Notes: generated by a model not told the origin, from the letters alone. Positions 6,977 to 16,417 are shown, numbered from the stretch's first letter. The stretch: DNA of 64,000 bases from JAGCJX01 sp045638645 (GCA_045638645.1 JAZUBU010000022.1:1-64000); one strand, 5' to 3'. Program-made: numbers and translations.

Positions 6977-8770
6977 CTAGTCGTGGAAACCGAAACGGGC
7001 TAAGATTTGCGGACGGTCTTCGCGGTCTTTTGCCAGGTTCTCGATCTCTTCCCGAGGCGTATCCTTGAGATCCATCAGGATCAGACCATCCAAGCAGTAG
7101 TTGAAGTTTTTGTCCACGTTGAAGGCCAGGAAACGGCAGTTCAACTTGATGTATTTCTTCACCAGGGTAGGCAAGCGGTAGGTGTTGTTGCTCAACCGCA
7201 GCATGAAGCGGTCAAACTTCTCAACGGTATCGGATTTCTTGTCCAACAGGGCATCCAGTTCACAGCGGTAGCAGGTCGGTGTAAAAGGAGACGTCGGCTG
7301 AGCCAGTCCTTCCAATCCGATCGCAGGATGATTTTTCTCGATGTAATGGACCATCAGGCTTTTGTAGAAGTCCGGGTACCAGTTGCTGATGCTGACCGGT
7401 CCAATGAGGTAACGGCAGTTCGGGTAGCGGACAACGCTGAACATCAGACCCTTGATCAGCAACATGAGCGGCAGGGCTTCGCGTTGGTATTCGTTTGCAA
7501 CAAACGAGCGGCCCAGTTCAATGGCATAGGGAAGGATGGTGGCCGCTTTTTGGTTGTCATAGTGGAACAACGTATTGGCGTAGAATCCTTTGACACCTTG
7601 TTTGGGATAAATTTCTTCTCCAATGCCCAGGCGGTAGGCACCGACCAATCTTTCTTTGTCTGCATCCCACAACAGCAGGTGTTGGTAGGTTTTGTCAAAT
7701 TCGTCCAGGTCCAGGGGCGTGTTGGTTCCTTCGCCAGCACGGCGGAAGGCTTCTTCCCGCAAGCGGCCCAATTCGTGCATCAGGTTCGGGATCTGTTCGG
7801 CAGCGGCCAGGTAGCAACGGTAGTTGCCGGTGTTGAACAAGAAGCCGCTCTTTTCCAGCGCTTGGATTTCCGCTACCAGGCTCTCATGGGGTTTGGGTTC
7901 GGCTACGGGGGGGATGTTGTCGGGCAATACCTCGTGTTTCTCGATGGTTTTGGCGACATTGGCTTCCAGCGCGTAGACGCGGCTGCGCAAGTAGCGTTCC
8001 AGTTCCCGGTCCTTGGGGAATTCGGCGATTTCGTTTACAGCGATCGGTTTTCCAATCCGCATGGTGATGGTCTTGCCGGATTTGTTTACGAGTTCCATCG
8101 GCAGCCTTGCGGTTCTCAGCATGGGGTGAATCTTACCCAAGCGGTAAAAAGTTTTGGAGTTGTATCCGTCAAAATAAACCGGAATGACGGGAACTTCGCT
8201 GCTGCGGATCAGTTTGATCATGGAAGAGGACCAGACTTTGTCCTCAATCAGCGGACGTTTGTAATAAGTGGCCACTTCGCCTGCAGGGAACAATCCCAGA
8301 CCACCGCCGTTGGCCAGCAGCTCTTTGGCGGCACGGATGCCCGGGAAACTTTTCTTTTTGGCTTTCATGTCCGAAAAGGGATTGACGGGCAAGAAGTGGT
8401 CTTTCAGATTCTCAATGTGAGAGAGCAGGAAGTTGGTCAAAATCTTGAAGTCGGGGCGAATGGAGGCAATCGTGCGGAAAAGCAGGATGCCGTCAATGGC
8501 TCCGAACGGGTGGTTGCAGACCAGGATAAACGGACCGGTTTTGGGGATGTTTTCCAGGTCTTGTTCCAGGATATCGTACCCGATATGCATGGCTTCCATC
8601 ACCTTTTCGCAGAAGTCGCGACCCTCGTATTGATGGATACCGGCGTAGTACTCATTCAGTTTTTTGAAGCCCAATGCTCGGATGGCAACAGAACCGATGG
8701 CAGCTCCGATGGGACCGTGCATGCCGAGAGCTTGTTGGATATCCGCGATATTGACTAACTTTGTTCTCAT
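6977..8770 (-). CDS. Bifunctional aminolipid acyltransferase (PlsC-like + GNAT-like, OlsF type)
   Basis: The 597-residue protein has two acyltransferase parts. Residues 50-270 form a PlsC-like lysophospholipid acyltransferase domain with NHPFGAID (about 86-93), the NHPxGxxD variant seen in bacterial aminolipid O-acyltransferases, and GLFPAGEVATY. Residues 300-500 form a GNAT-fold domain of the OlsB N-acyltransferase type (FNTGNYRCYLA, GAYRLGIG, PVSISNWYP). The order matches OlsF, which makes ornithine lipid in one protein. Bacteroides uses the separate proteins GlsA and GlsB to make glycine lipids. The amino acid used here cannot be told. I chose the ATG at 8770 because the longer frame begins with TTG. 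Confidence 0.82.
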   Translation of the reverse strand: MRTKLVNIADIQQALGMHGPIGAAIGSVAIRALGFKKLNEYYAGIHQYEGRDFCEKVMEAMHIGYDILEQDLENIPKTGPFILVCNHPFGAIDGILLFRTIASIRPDFKILTNFLLSHIENLKDHFLPVNPFSDMKAKKKSFPGIRAAKELLANGGGLGLFPAGEVATYYKRPLIEDKVWSSSMIKLIRSSEVPVIPVYFDGYNSKTFYRLGKIHPMLRTARLPMELVNKSGKTITMRIGKPIAVNEIAEFPKDRELERYLRSRVYALEANVAKTIEKHEVLPDNIPPVAEPKPHESLVAEIQALEKSGFLFNTGNYRCYLAAAEQIPNLMHELGRLREEAFRRAGEGTNTPLDLDEFDKTYQHLLLWDADKERLVGAYRLGIGEEIYPKQGVKGFYANTLFHYDNQKAATILPYAIELGRSFVANEYQREALPLMLLIKGLMFSVVRYPNCRYLIGPVSISNWYPDFYKSLMVHYIEKNHPAIGLEGLAQPTSPFTPTCYRCELDALLDKKSDTVEKFDRFMLRLSNNTYRLPTLVKKYIKLNCRFLAFNVDKNFNYCLDGLILMDLKDTPREEIENLAKDREDRPQILARFGFHD

Positions 8771-8801
8771 TGTATGATGTTTAGGTTTAGCATATAGGGC
8801 G

Positions 8802-8809
8802 CGAAAATA
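8802..8809 (-). promoter_or_regulatory. Near-consensus -7 box for the acyltransferase gene
   Basis: TATTTTCG on the minus strand differs from TAnnTTTG by one base and lies 31 bases before the ATG at 8770. It sits in the short gap shared with uvrC. Confidence 0.4.
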
Positions 8810-8818
8810 CAAAAAATT

Positions 8819-10636
8819 ATGAATTTAGACGAGAAAATCAGACTGTTACCGGAAAGTCCAGGGGTATATCGCTTCTTGAACGAGGAAGGAACGGTGATCT
8901 ATGTGGGTAAGGCAAAGAATCTTAAGCGTCGGGTATCCCAGTATTTTCAAGCTACACGCCAGCATTCCCGGAAAACTGCGGTGATGGTTTCGCATATTGT
9001 AGAAATTCAGCATACGGTCGTGGACAGCGAACAGGATGCTTTGTTGTTGGAAAATAACCTGATCAAACAGTTTCAGCCGAAATACAACATTTTGCTGAAA
9101 GATGGAAAGACCTATCCTTGGATTTGTATTCGCAACGAATTGTTCCCCCGCGTGTTCATGACCCGACGTTTTGTCCGGGACGGCTCGTTGTATTACGGAC
9201 CCTATGGGTCAGTCCATCATGCCCGGCAACTGCTGGAACTCATTAATTCCTTGTACCAGCTCCGGTCCTGCAAACACAAATTTACGGAGGCGGCGATTGC
9301 GAAAGGGGCCTATCGTGTCTGCCTGGACTACCACATCCGCCGGTGCAAGGGCCCGTGTATTGGGGCTGTTTCTTCACAGGAATACATGGAGCAGCTGGAG
9401 GGGATCAAGGATTTGTTGCGGGGCAATACCGGCGCCCTGATCCGTCGTCTGGAACGCCGGATGAAAGCCGCTGCGGCCGAGCTGCGTTTTGAGGAGGCGC
9501 AGGCCTGCCTCGAGAAGAAAAATTTGCTGGAACAGCATTATAGCCGCTCCATTGTGGCCAATTCGCAGCGCATCGATGCCGATGTGTTCTCGTTGGTGTT
9601 TGAAGGTCACGAAGCCTTTGGAAATTTCATGCGTTTGCGGGATGGGGCCATTGTTCAGTCCTTGAATATGGAACTGCGTCTGCGTATTGAGGAGGAGCAG
9701 GAATGTGTGTTGGGAGTCTTCATGCAGGCCATTTATGACCAGCTCAGCGGTGTTGAGGGGGGGCGGGGACCGGAAGAAGTCATTGTCCCGTTTCTTCCGG
9801 ATCGGGAGTTTGCAGGCCGTAAGTTGCACATCCCTCAACGGGGAGACAAGGCGGCCCTGCTGGAACTGAGTCGCAAGAATGCAGCCGCTTTGCGTCACGA
9901 ACGGTTGCGGAAGGAGGAGTTTGCCAATCCCCAAGAGCATACGGACCGCATTCTTGACCGTGTCCGACAGGATTTAGGAATGGATGTCCGGCCGGAACAC
10001 ATCGAGTGTTTCGATAACTCCAACCTGCAGGGAACCAATCCGGTCTCGGCTTGTGTGGTCTTTCGGAATGGGTCACCTGCCCGTTCTGACTACCGGATTT
10101 TTCATGTAAAAACGGTCGTCGGGGCGAACGATTATGCCACGATGAAGGAGGTGGTCAACCGTCGTTACTCCCGGTTGGTTCGGGAAGGGCAATCCCTGCC
10201 CCAACTCGTCGTTATCGATGGGGGAAAAGGGCAGGTGGGTTCGGCCATCGAGGCCCTTTGTGAATTGGGATTGTATTCACAGATCAAGGTGGTGGGTCTG
10301 GCGGAACGTATGGAGGAGATCATCATTCCCGGTCAGTCGGAGTCCCTCTTGTTGGATAAAAACTCCACGACCCTGCGTTTGCTGATGCATTTGCGGGACG
10401 AGGCCCACCGTTTTGGCATCTCCCATCACCGGAACCGTCGCAGTGCCTCCCAGCTACATTCGGAACTGGATGAGATCCCGGGTATCGGACCCAAGCGGAA
10501 GGACCAGTTGCTGCAGGCCTTCAAGAGTGTCAAGCGTATGCGGGAAGCCACCTTTCCTGAATGGGAAGCGGTAATCGGTAAAAAAGGAGCCCAGGCATTG
10601 CAAGCCTACTACCAGGAGAAGTTGAACAAAAACTGA
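8819..10636 (+). CDS. uvrC: Excinuclease ABC subunit C
   Basis: UvrC makes both incisions around bulky DNA lesions in nucleotide excision repair after handover from UvrA-UvrB. The 605 residues have all four parts in order. The N-terminal GIY-YIG nuclease (SPGVYRFLNEEG, VIYVGKAKNLKRRV) makes the 3' cut. A UVR motif that contacts UvrB lies near residue 210-240 (FEEAQACLEKKN). The RNase H-like nuclease that makes the 5' cut starts at IECFDNSNLQG, and a C-terminal helix-hairpin-helix includes IPGIGPKRKDQLL. The length is normal. The 3' end overlaps the convergent metalloprotease gene by 28 bases. Confidence 0.97.
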   Translation: MNLDEKIRLLPESPGVYRFLNEEGTVIYVGKAKNLKRRVSQYFQATRQHSRKTAVMVSHIVEIQHTVVDSEQDALLLENNLIKQFQPKYNILLKDGKTYPWICIRNELFPRVFMTRRFVRDGSLYYGPYGSVHHARQLLELINSLYQLRSCKHKFTEAAIAKGAYRVCLDYHIRRCKGPCIGAVSSQEYMEQLEGIKDLLRGNTGALIRRLERRMKAAAAELRFEEAQACLEKKNLLEQHYSRSIVANSQRIDADVFSLVFEGHEAFGNFMRLRDGAIVQSLNMELRLRIEEEQECVLGVFMQAIYDQLSGVEGGRGPEEVIVPFLPDREFAGRKLHIPQRGDKAALLELSRKNAAALRHERLRKEEFANPQEHTDRILDRVRQDLGMDVRPEHIECFDNSNLQGTNPVSACVVFRNGSPARSDYRIFHVKTVVGANDYATMKEVVNRRYSRLVREGQSLPQLVVIDGGKGQVGSAIEALCELGLYSQIKVVGLAERMEEIIIPGQSESLLLDKNSTTLRLLMHLRDEAHRFGISHHRNRRSASQLHSELDEIPGIGPKRKDQLLQAFKSVKRMREATFPEWEAVIGKKGAQALQAYYQEKLNKN

Positions 10637-13494
10637 AAAGTATTCGGATTTTTGATGCTTCCTGCGTTGGTATGCAAGCGGGCATAACGGACCCCAGCGG
10701 AAAACGGCAGTGAGAACTCCAGCAAATGGAAGTCGATGAGTGCATCGGCGCCATAGGAAAGCAACCGGGTCCAGGAATTCTTGTTTTTTGTCCAGGCGGC
10801 ATCGCAGAACGGAATGAGCTGGAGCCGTTTCAGGTAGAACAATGGCGTCACGTTGATATCTCCCAAATAAATCGGAAGGGCATAATCGGCCGTTGCCATG
10901 AGGTACGGGCCGGTGGGGATGTTGGAAAGTTTGAAGCCCCGGGGCAGACTGGCAAAGGATCCGAAGAGAAACCAGTTGTCGTCGCTAATCAGTTGTAACT
11001 GGGCACTGGCGGACAATTTCAAACCTTGGGTGGAGAGGATCCCCGGCAAGTAGGCATAGGCTTTCGCATATACGGTTTCTCCGAACAGCGGTTCTGCTCC
11101 GACGGTGTGGCCATAGGCAAAGTTGATGCCGAATCCCCAGCGGGGGTAGATGGCGGAGGTTGCCGGATACAGGTGCCGGTAATACGACAATCCGTACGAG
11201 AGTTGGTGCCGGTATTTTACCGGAAGGTCCAGGAACTGGAAGCGGTCGTTCGAGAAGTTGTAGGAAATCTGGGGAATGAGACCGCTGTACCAGCCGTTCC
11301 GGCTCAGGTTGATGGGCAGGTACATCCGGGCCTGCGTCTGCAGCAATGGCATCGGGGTGCTCTTACGGGTGGATACACGGCCTTGGATGGGGTTCTGCTG
11401 TATATCATACTCAACGCGGGAACGGTCGTTGAAGTCGGCAGAAATCTCCACAACCGGCCACCAGCCGCTGTAGGTGAAGTTTATGTGTCCGGCATGGAAG
11501 CCTTCGTGATAAGAATATCCCAGCATGGTTACGGCGGTTCCCAGGTTGTTTTGGGAGTAGGCGGTCAAGCCTAAGGCCGCCAGGTCGTACAGCTTTTCGT
11601 AACTCATGTTTTGGATCCGGTCGATGTTGTAGTAGACCGGGGCCCAGGAGTGAAAGCGGAAGAGGTGTCCCAGTTTGCTGTATTTTTCAGCGGGATATTG
11701 TGTCGCATCTGCAAAGCGGTTGCGGTTGTAGACGGGTTGGCCCATGGCGGATGCGTACTGTTCCGATAAGAAGTTAGCGAGGCTGTCGGTGTACGGTTGG
11801 TTCATTTCTTGGGGTTCTTGAACCCAATCCTTTTTGTCCAACCAGGCAGGGCGGTAGCCCTTGTGCGTGTAGTCTGCATACAGCAGACCTTCCGAGGTCG
11901 GTTGGGGATGTGCGGCGCCATAGCGGGCTTCTGTTTGTCGTAGCACGGTGCCAGTGGCCGGATCAAAGGTATAGAGGTTCAGGACCCCATTGATATCCGA
12001 GGTAAAGAACAACTGGCCATCGTGTCCGTTCAATTCCTGGAGGGTCTGCCCCTGCGGTTGGAGGTCACAGATCCAGGTCTGTCCGTTCCAGTGATACAGG
12101 CCGATTCCTTCGGTAACAATTACGGTGGCGTACACGGTTCCGTTGAGGCAGCATACTTCCCGGATTTGTCCTTTTTCAGGGGCTTCAATGCGGGATTGTA
12201 CCGTGCCGGTAGAATCGATCCATACGGTGAACGAAGATCCGGAAACGGGGTATTCCACGGCCACAAGACCGTCCGGTGTCGGAGCCGGGTTGAAGTAGCG
12301 TTCCCGGCGGGTGAGGCGGGTTTTCTTGCCTGTTTCAAAATCATATCGGTAGAGGTCGGACCAATTGCGTTGTTCCCACCGCCAGTCCGGGATGATTTCA
12401 CTCCAGTACAAAAGGGTGCTGTCTTGTGAAATTTTATCAGCATAGGGAGAAAAATGCATCAGGAGCCGTTCTTTTCCGTTGTGGTCAATGCGGATGAGGC
12501 GGGCACTGCGTTCCATCCCGGTTTTGACCGCATAGTATTGTACAGGTTCGTCCTCGTCAGCAGGAATGAGGCCCACGTTCTTATAATTTGTGTACAAGCG
12601 ATTCTTCCGGTGAGGAAGGTGTGCCGGTTCGCTCAGGGGTCCCCGTTCTTCAAGGTCTTTTTGCCATTGCTCTGTCAGCCAGGTTTGATTGGCCGCCAGC
12701 AGGGCGCGGTTGTCCGGAAAGATGAGGTTGAACCGGTACCAGTTTTCCACCAGGTTGGTCAGGTAATTTCCCGGGTAGCTGATTTGTCGATCCAGCCAGG
12801 TCTGGAAAGCCGTCTGATAGTAACCGATGACATAGTGGTTGGGGGTGTAATGCCGGTAGGAGCCGTGGAGGTACCGGGACCAGTTCCGGTAATCACCATT
12901 GAGGTACGCCGTGCGCAAGTATTGGGAGAATTCCGCATGGCGTCCCCGTCCGGAGTGGCTCAGGGAGCGTGCTGTTTCGGCCACTACGGCATCGCCTTCC
13001 AGAAACCATTTGGCAACATAGATGCCCAGTCCGACTCCCGTCGCTTGTTCTCCGATGCCATAACCTAGGTATTTCCAGATGCCTTGCTCCAGGTGAGAGA
13101 CTTGTCCGACATGGCGGGATTCGTGGACAGCCAATTGGTGTTCCCAGTTCTCCGGATGGCCGGAGGTGGGAGGGGTTGAGTATAGTTCCATCCGTCTCGG
13201 TGCCCAGGTCACCATTCCGTTACTCATGCAATTGTAGGGATGCAGAATGACGGGAATTCGGCGGGGTTGGATGCGTAGCGGTTGCATGACATCGTTCCGA
13301 CTTTCTTCCAGTAGGGAAAGATAAATTCGGGCCAGGGAGTCCACTTCCGATGGATAAATCAATGTATAGTGGTCTGATTTGAGTTGTAGCCAGTGTGTTC
13401 CTGCCGGGTCGGTGCCGTTCAGAACAAATTGGGCAAGGGTTGTTTTTACGCCAAAACCTAAAAATAAGAGCAGAAGAAAGAAGATTCGTTTCAT
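10609..13494 (-). CDS. Zinc metalloprotease-like protein with beta-propeller and outer-membrane barrel
   Basis: A 961-residue exported protein; a signal peptide ends near residue 21 (TLAQ). Residues 90-250 look like a gluzincin peptidase of the MA-like group: HESRH at 124-128 gives the HExxH zinc site, and WFLEGDAV about 35 residues later supplies the usual glutamate ligand. The middle (about 290-600) has repeated TolB/WD-like strands (YWSEI, YRYDFETGKKTRLT, LYTFDPATG). The last 300 residues are aromatic-rich alternating strands ending in FNFSW, as expected for an outer-membrane barrel. I infer surface anchoring by the barrel with the protease and propeller in the periplasm or outside. A promoter box lies at 13510-13517. 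Confidence 0.72.
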   Translation of the reverse strand: MKRIFFLLLLFLGFGVKTTLAQFVLNGTDPAGTHWLQLKSDHYTLIYPSEVDSLARIYLSLLEESRNDVMQPLRIQPRRIPVILHPYNCMSNGMVTWAPRRMELYSTPPTSGHPENWEHQLAVHESRHVGQVSHLEQGIWKYLGYGIGEQATGVGLGIYVAKWFLEGDAVVAETARSLSHSGRGRHAEFSQYLRTAYLNGDYRNWSRYLHGSYRHYTPNHYVIGYYQTAFQTWLDRQISYPGNYLTNLVENWYRFNLIFPDNRALLAANQTWLTEQWQKDLEERGPLSEPAHLPHRKNRLYTNYKNVGLIPADEDEPVQYYAVKTGMERSARLIRIDHNGKERLLMHFSPYADKISQDSTLLYWSEIIPDWRWEQRNWSDLYRYDFETGKKTRLTRRERYFNPAPTPDGLVAVEYPVSGSSFTVWIDSTGTVQSRIEAPEKGQIREVCCLNGTVYATVIVTEGIGLYHWNGQTWICDLQPQGQTLQELNGHDGQLFFTSDINGVLNLYTFDPATGTVLRQTEARYGAAHPQPTSEGLLYADYTHKGYRPAWLDKKDWVQEPQEMNQPYTDSLANFLSEQYASAMGQPVYNRNRFADATQYPAEKYSKLGHLFRFHSWAPVYYNIDRIQNMSYEKLYDLAALGLTAYSQNNLGTAVTMLGYSYHEGFHAGHINFTYSGWWPVVEISADFNDRSRVEYDIQQNPIQGRVSTRKSTPMPLLQTQARMYLPINLSRNGWYSGLIPQISYNFSNDRFQFLDLPVKYRHQLSYGLSYYRHLYPATSAIYPRWGFGINFAYGHTVGAEPLFGETVYAKAYAYLPGILSTQGLKLSASAQLQLISDDNWFLFGSFASLPRGFKLSNIPTGPYLMATADYALPIYLGDINVTPLFYLKRLQLIPFCDAAWTKNKNSWTRLLSYGADALIDFHLLEFSLPFSAGVRYARLHTNAGSIKNPNTFQFLFNFSW

Positions 13495-13509
13495 GGTAAT
13501 AAATCCTCG

Positions 13510-13517
13510 CAAAGATA
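13510..13517 (-). promoter_or_regulatory. -7 box TATCTTTG for the metalloprotease/barrel gene
   Basis: TATCTTTG on the minus strand, 15 bases before the ATG at 13494. An identical octamer on the other strand at 13550-13557 serves the divergent transporter. Confidence 0.6.
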
Positions 13518-13549
13518 GTGTTTTGTGAATGTATTTCGCTTCTTTGTGC

Positions 13550-13557
13550 TATCTTTG
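13550..13557 (+). promoter_or_regulatory. -7 box TATCTTTG for the Na/Pi cotransporter
   Basis: TATCTTTG lies 20 bases before the ATG at 13578. A TTTG at 13522-13525 is 24 bases upstream, slightly beyond the usual -33 spacing. Confidence 0.6.
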
Positions 13558-13577
13558 TCGCGCCAAAAATTATCAAT

Positions 13578-15266
13578 ATGAGTATAGTATTTCAGATTCT
13601 CACCTTGTTGGGTTCGCTGGGTATGTTCTTGTACGGAATGACGTTGATGAGCGAATCCCTGCAAAAGGTTGCGGGAGACAAGCTTCGCTCCATTCTGGCA
13701 GCGATGACCTCCAATTCTTTCAACCGGATTCTTACCGGATTGCTGGTGACCGCCATTATTCAGTCTTCCAGTGCGACCACGGTAATGGTGGTTAGTTTTG
13801 TGAATGCCGGCCTGCTTTCCTTGGCTCAGTCCGTGGGAGTCATTATGGGGGCCAACATCGGTACGACCATTACGGCTTGGATCATTTCTCTGTTGGGATT
13901 CAAAGCCGATATTTCTGTCCTGTCCATTCCGTTGATCGGATGCGGTTTTGTCTTCATGATGTCCAAGAAGATCCGCAACAAGAACATCGGCGAAATGATC
14001 ATTGGTTTTGCCTTGTTGTTCCTGGGTCTTTCCTTCTTGAAAGATTCTGTTCCCGATTTGGGCCAACATCCGGAAGTCTTGGAATTCATCCAACGTTGGA
14101 CCGGCTGGGGCTTTGGTTCTGTCCTGATCTTTGTGGGATTGGGTACCCTTTTGACCATTGTGTTGCAATCTTCCAGTGCAACCATGGCCCTTACCTTGGT
14201 GATGTGTAATTTCGGTTGGATTCCTTTTGAAATGGCGGCGGCCATGGTGTTGGGAGAGAATATTGGAACCACCATCACAGCCAACATTGCCGCTTCGGTA
14301 GCGAATGTTTCCGCCAAACGGGCAGCTCGTGCACACTCTGTATTCAACCTCTTTGGGGTTATTTGGGTCTTGTTGCTCTTCAAACCATTCCTCTTTGTGG
14401 TTTCCAAAATTGTGGTGGCCATTGGTGGGGCGAATCCGATGGAGTCAACCGAGTCCATCCTGTATGCTGTTTCTATAGTCCACACCCTGTTCAATGTCGT
14501 CAACACCCTTGTTCTGGTCTGGTTTACCCCTCAGATTGTGAAATTGGTGACCAAAATGGTGAAGAGTCCGAAGGAAGAAGAAGTGTTCCGTCTGCAGTAC
14601 ATTCAGGCAGGTCCGATGGCAACCGGCGAACTGTCCTTGGCTCAGGCGAAACAAGAGATTATCCATTTTGCCAGCATTGTTAAAAAGGAATACGGTTATG
14701 TCCGTCAAGCGCTGGATGAAGCGGACAATGCCAAAGCTTTTGAAGAATTGTACAAGAAACTGGAACACTACGAACAAGTGACGGACCGCATTGAGTTTGA
14801 GATTGCCAATTACCTGAATGAGGTGAAAAACAGTCAATTGGGAGCAGAGGGTGCCGGTCGTGTACAAGCCATGTATAAGGTAATCAGCGAATTGGAAAGC
14901 ATGGGAGACTCCGGCTTCAACATTGCCCGAATTCTGCAGCGGAAAAATATCAACAACAAGAAGTTTGACGAGGCCTCGTTGAACAAACTCTTCCGCATGT
15001 GGGAATTGGTGGACCACTCGTTGGATGTGATGATCGAAAACATGCACATTGGCTATACCAAGTTGCGCGACTTGTCTGCGGCTGTGGATGCTGAGGTTGC
15101 CATCAACGAGTACCGTAATACCTTGAAAGAGGAGCACTTGTTGCACCTGGAAGGCCGGGATTATCTCACCGGTGTGTACTACATGGACCTGGTATCCGAG
15201 TTTGAACGGGTCGGTGACTTCGTGATCAACGTATCCGAAGCCATCGCGGAGATCAAGGTTTCGTAA
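13578..15266 (+). CDS. Na/Pi cotransporter family protein with PhoU-like tail
   Basis: The 562-residue protein belongs to the NptA/PNaS sodium-phosphate symporter family. Two inverted membrane repeats each carry the QSSSA motif that binds sodium and phosphate (IIQSSSATTVMVV and IVLQSSSATMALT), each with a partner segment (MGANIGTTITA; LGENIGTTITA). After about residue 330 comes a soluble helical region of PhoU type, which may sense or gate transport. The ATG at 13578 (MSIVFQ) is chosen because the upstream 20 residues of the open frame contain the promoter box. It is transcribed divergently from the metalloprotease gene and appears to be a single-gene unit. Confidence 0.92.
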   Translation: MSIVFQILTLLGSLGMFLYGMTLMSESLQKVAGDKLRSILAAMTSNSFNRILTGLLVTAIIQSSSATTVMVVSFVNAGLLSLAQSVGVIMGANIGTTITAWIISLLGFKADISVLSIPLIGCGFVFMMSKKIRNKNIGEMIIGFALLFLGLSFLKDSVPDLGQHPEVLEFIQRWTGWGFGSVLIFVGLGTLLTIVLQSSSATMALTLVMCNFGWIPFEMAAAMVLGENIGTTITANIAASVANVSAKRAARAHSVFNLFGVIWVLLLFKPFLFVVSKIVVAIGGANPMESTESILYAVSIVHTLFNVVNTLVLVWFTPQIVKLVTKMVKSPKEEEVFRLQYIQAGPMATGELSLAQAKQEIIHFASIVKKEYGYVRQALDEADNAKAFEELYKKLEHYEQVTDRIEFEIANYLNEVKNSQLGAEGAGRVQAMYKVISELESMGDSGFNIARILQRKNINNKKFDEASLNKLFRMWELVDHSLDVMIENMHIGYTKLRDLSAAVDAEVAINEYRNTLKEEHLLHLEGRDYLTGVYYMDLVSEFERVGDFVINVSEAIAEIKVS

Positions 15267-15279
15267 TCCCTCCTCGGTT

Positions 15280-16221
15280 TTATTGAAGTTTCGATTGCAA
15301 CGCTCTGACGATTTGTTGGGGCGTTGCGTCTTTTAGAAGAACCCGTTTATCTTGGTCCAGCAGGTAGAGGGAGGGGATGGCCCGGATCGCATAGCGGTCA
15401 TTTTCCCGCAGGCGGAAGTGCGGGTCAAATGCATTGATCCAGGTCGTGGGGAAGTGTTTCCGGTAAGCCATCCATCGGTCGATTTCCTGGTCGATGTACA
15501 GATTCAGGACAGCGAGCTGTTGGTGCTGAAGTGCTTGGTTGATCACGCCGTTTTGTTGGAACAAGGCAATGATTTCTTCGCACATCGGACACTCCGGATT
15601 GCTGAAGAACAGCAAGGTGTAGGGTGTCTTCAGTTCGTGCATCTGTTGTACCGGCTTGCCGGGCACTTGGTATTCAAAGTCTGCCGCCACTTCGCCCAGA
15701 CGGTTCAATTGGCAGACACGATGCTGTTCCTGGTAACGGGTTGTGATCAGGGAGTCGTCTTTCTGTTGGAGTTTCCACGCCAAGGCGGGCAAATAGAATT
15801 CCTCGTTTCTCCAATCGGAAACGGGGTTGTAGAACAATATTTCTGCGGCAGCGAAGAGGTTTTGAGCGACCCGGGGATGGGCAAATTCAGGGTTGCTAAG
15901 TTTTGTCCAAAGGCGGTTTTGGGCAGCCATTGCCTTTTCTGCAGGCACGGCGCTCAGTAAAATGGCATATTGGTTCGCGGCGTGCTGAAAATCTTCAAAC
16001 AGAATGCCTCCAACCAGGGTGGTATCTTTCGAAAAGCTGTCCAATGAATCCAACCAAGCATCCCAGTAGTGGCTGGCAATCCATTCCGCCATTTCTTCTG
16101 TTGATCGGAGCAACACAATCGGGGGTTCTACATTTGGAAAGGGTTGCGGCCCCCGTTCCTGGGTTTTGCAAGCAAAAAGTGCCGCTGTCAGCATCAGGGA
16201 GAGAAGAATTTTTTTCATCAT
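15280..16221 (-). CDS. Thioredoxin-like lipoprotein with DUF5106-type N-terminal domain
   Basis: An exported lipoprotein of about 314 residues. The signal peptide ends LFAC, a lipobox. Residues 30-190 form a helical region like the DUF5106 domain found in Bacteroidota thioredoxin-fold lipoproteins. The C-terminal third is a thioredoxin fold with the active-site motif CPMC and a following cis-Pro segment (IRAIPSLYLLD). Such proteins are thought to act as periplasmic thiol-disulfide reductases, but the partner is unknown. Three in-frame ATGs lie close together (16230, 16221, 16218); I use the middle one, which gives a compact signal peptide. It converges with the transporter gene, leaving only 13 bases between the stops. 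Confidence 0.8.
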   Translation of the reverse strand: MMKKILLSLMLTAALFACKTQERGPQPFPNVEPPIVLLRSTEEMAEWIASHYWDAWLDSLDSFSKDTTLVGGILFEDFQHAANQYAILLSAVPAEKAMAAQNRLWTKLSNPEFAHPRVAQNLFAAAEILFYNPVSDWRNEEFYLPALAWKLQQKDDSLITTRYQEQHRVCQLNRLGEVAADFEYQVPGKPVQQMHELKTPYTLLFFSNPECPMCEEIIALFQQNGVINQALQHQQLAVLNLYIDQEIDRWMAYRKHFPTTWINAFDPHFRLRENDRYAIRAIPSLYLLDQDKRVLLKDATPQQIVRALQSKLQ

Positions 16222-16297
16222 GTTTATCATTTCAAAATAGGGGGATACAAAAAAAAGAGCAACTTCGGTATTGCTACGTGAGTTGCTCTCTTTTCAG

Positions 16298-16368
16298 TTG
16301 ACCTACCAGGATTCGAACCTAGACAGACAGAACCAAAATCTGTAGTGCTACCGTTACACCATAGGTCA
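16298..16368 (-). tRNA. tRNA-Gln (anticodon TTG)
   Basis: The minus strand folds into a cloverleaf: acceptor TGACCTA paired with TAGGTCA, an anticodon loop with TTG in ATTTTGGT, and a T-loop GGTTCGAATCC. The discriminator is A and CCA is not encoded. A match to the -33/-7 promoter lies upstream at 16386-16417. Confidence 0.93.
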
Positions 16369-16385
16369 ATCTTTGTTTGAGGTCG

Positions 16386-16417
16386 CAAAGGTAAGGTGAA
16401 AAAAATTAACTACCAAA
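16386..16417 (-). promoter_or_regulatory. Promoter of tRNA-Gln (TTTG-N20-TACCTTTG)
   Basis: The -7 box TACCTTTG covers 16386-16393 and the -33 TTTG covers 16414-16417 on the minus strand, with 20 bases between. This is a full match to the Bacteroidota promoter pattern. Confidence 0.7.

Noticed and set aside
7007..8758. Long plus-strand open frame (583 codons) opposite the acyltransferase gene
   Set aside because: It is the antisense shadow of a well-matched protein; its translation has no recognisable domain and is rich in Val/Gln/Phe, as expected from reverse-complement codons.
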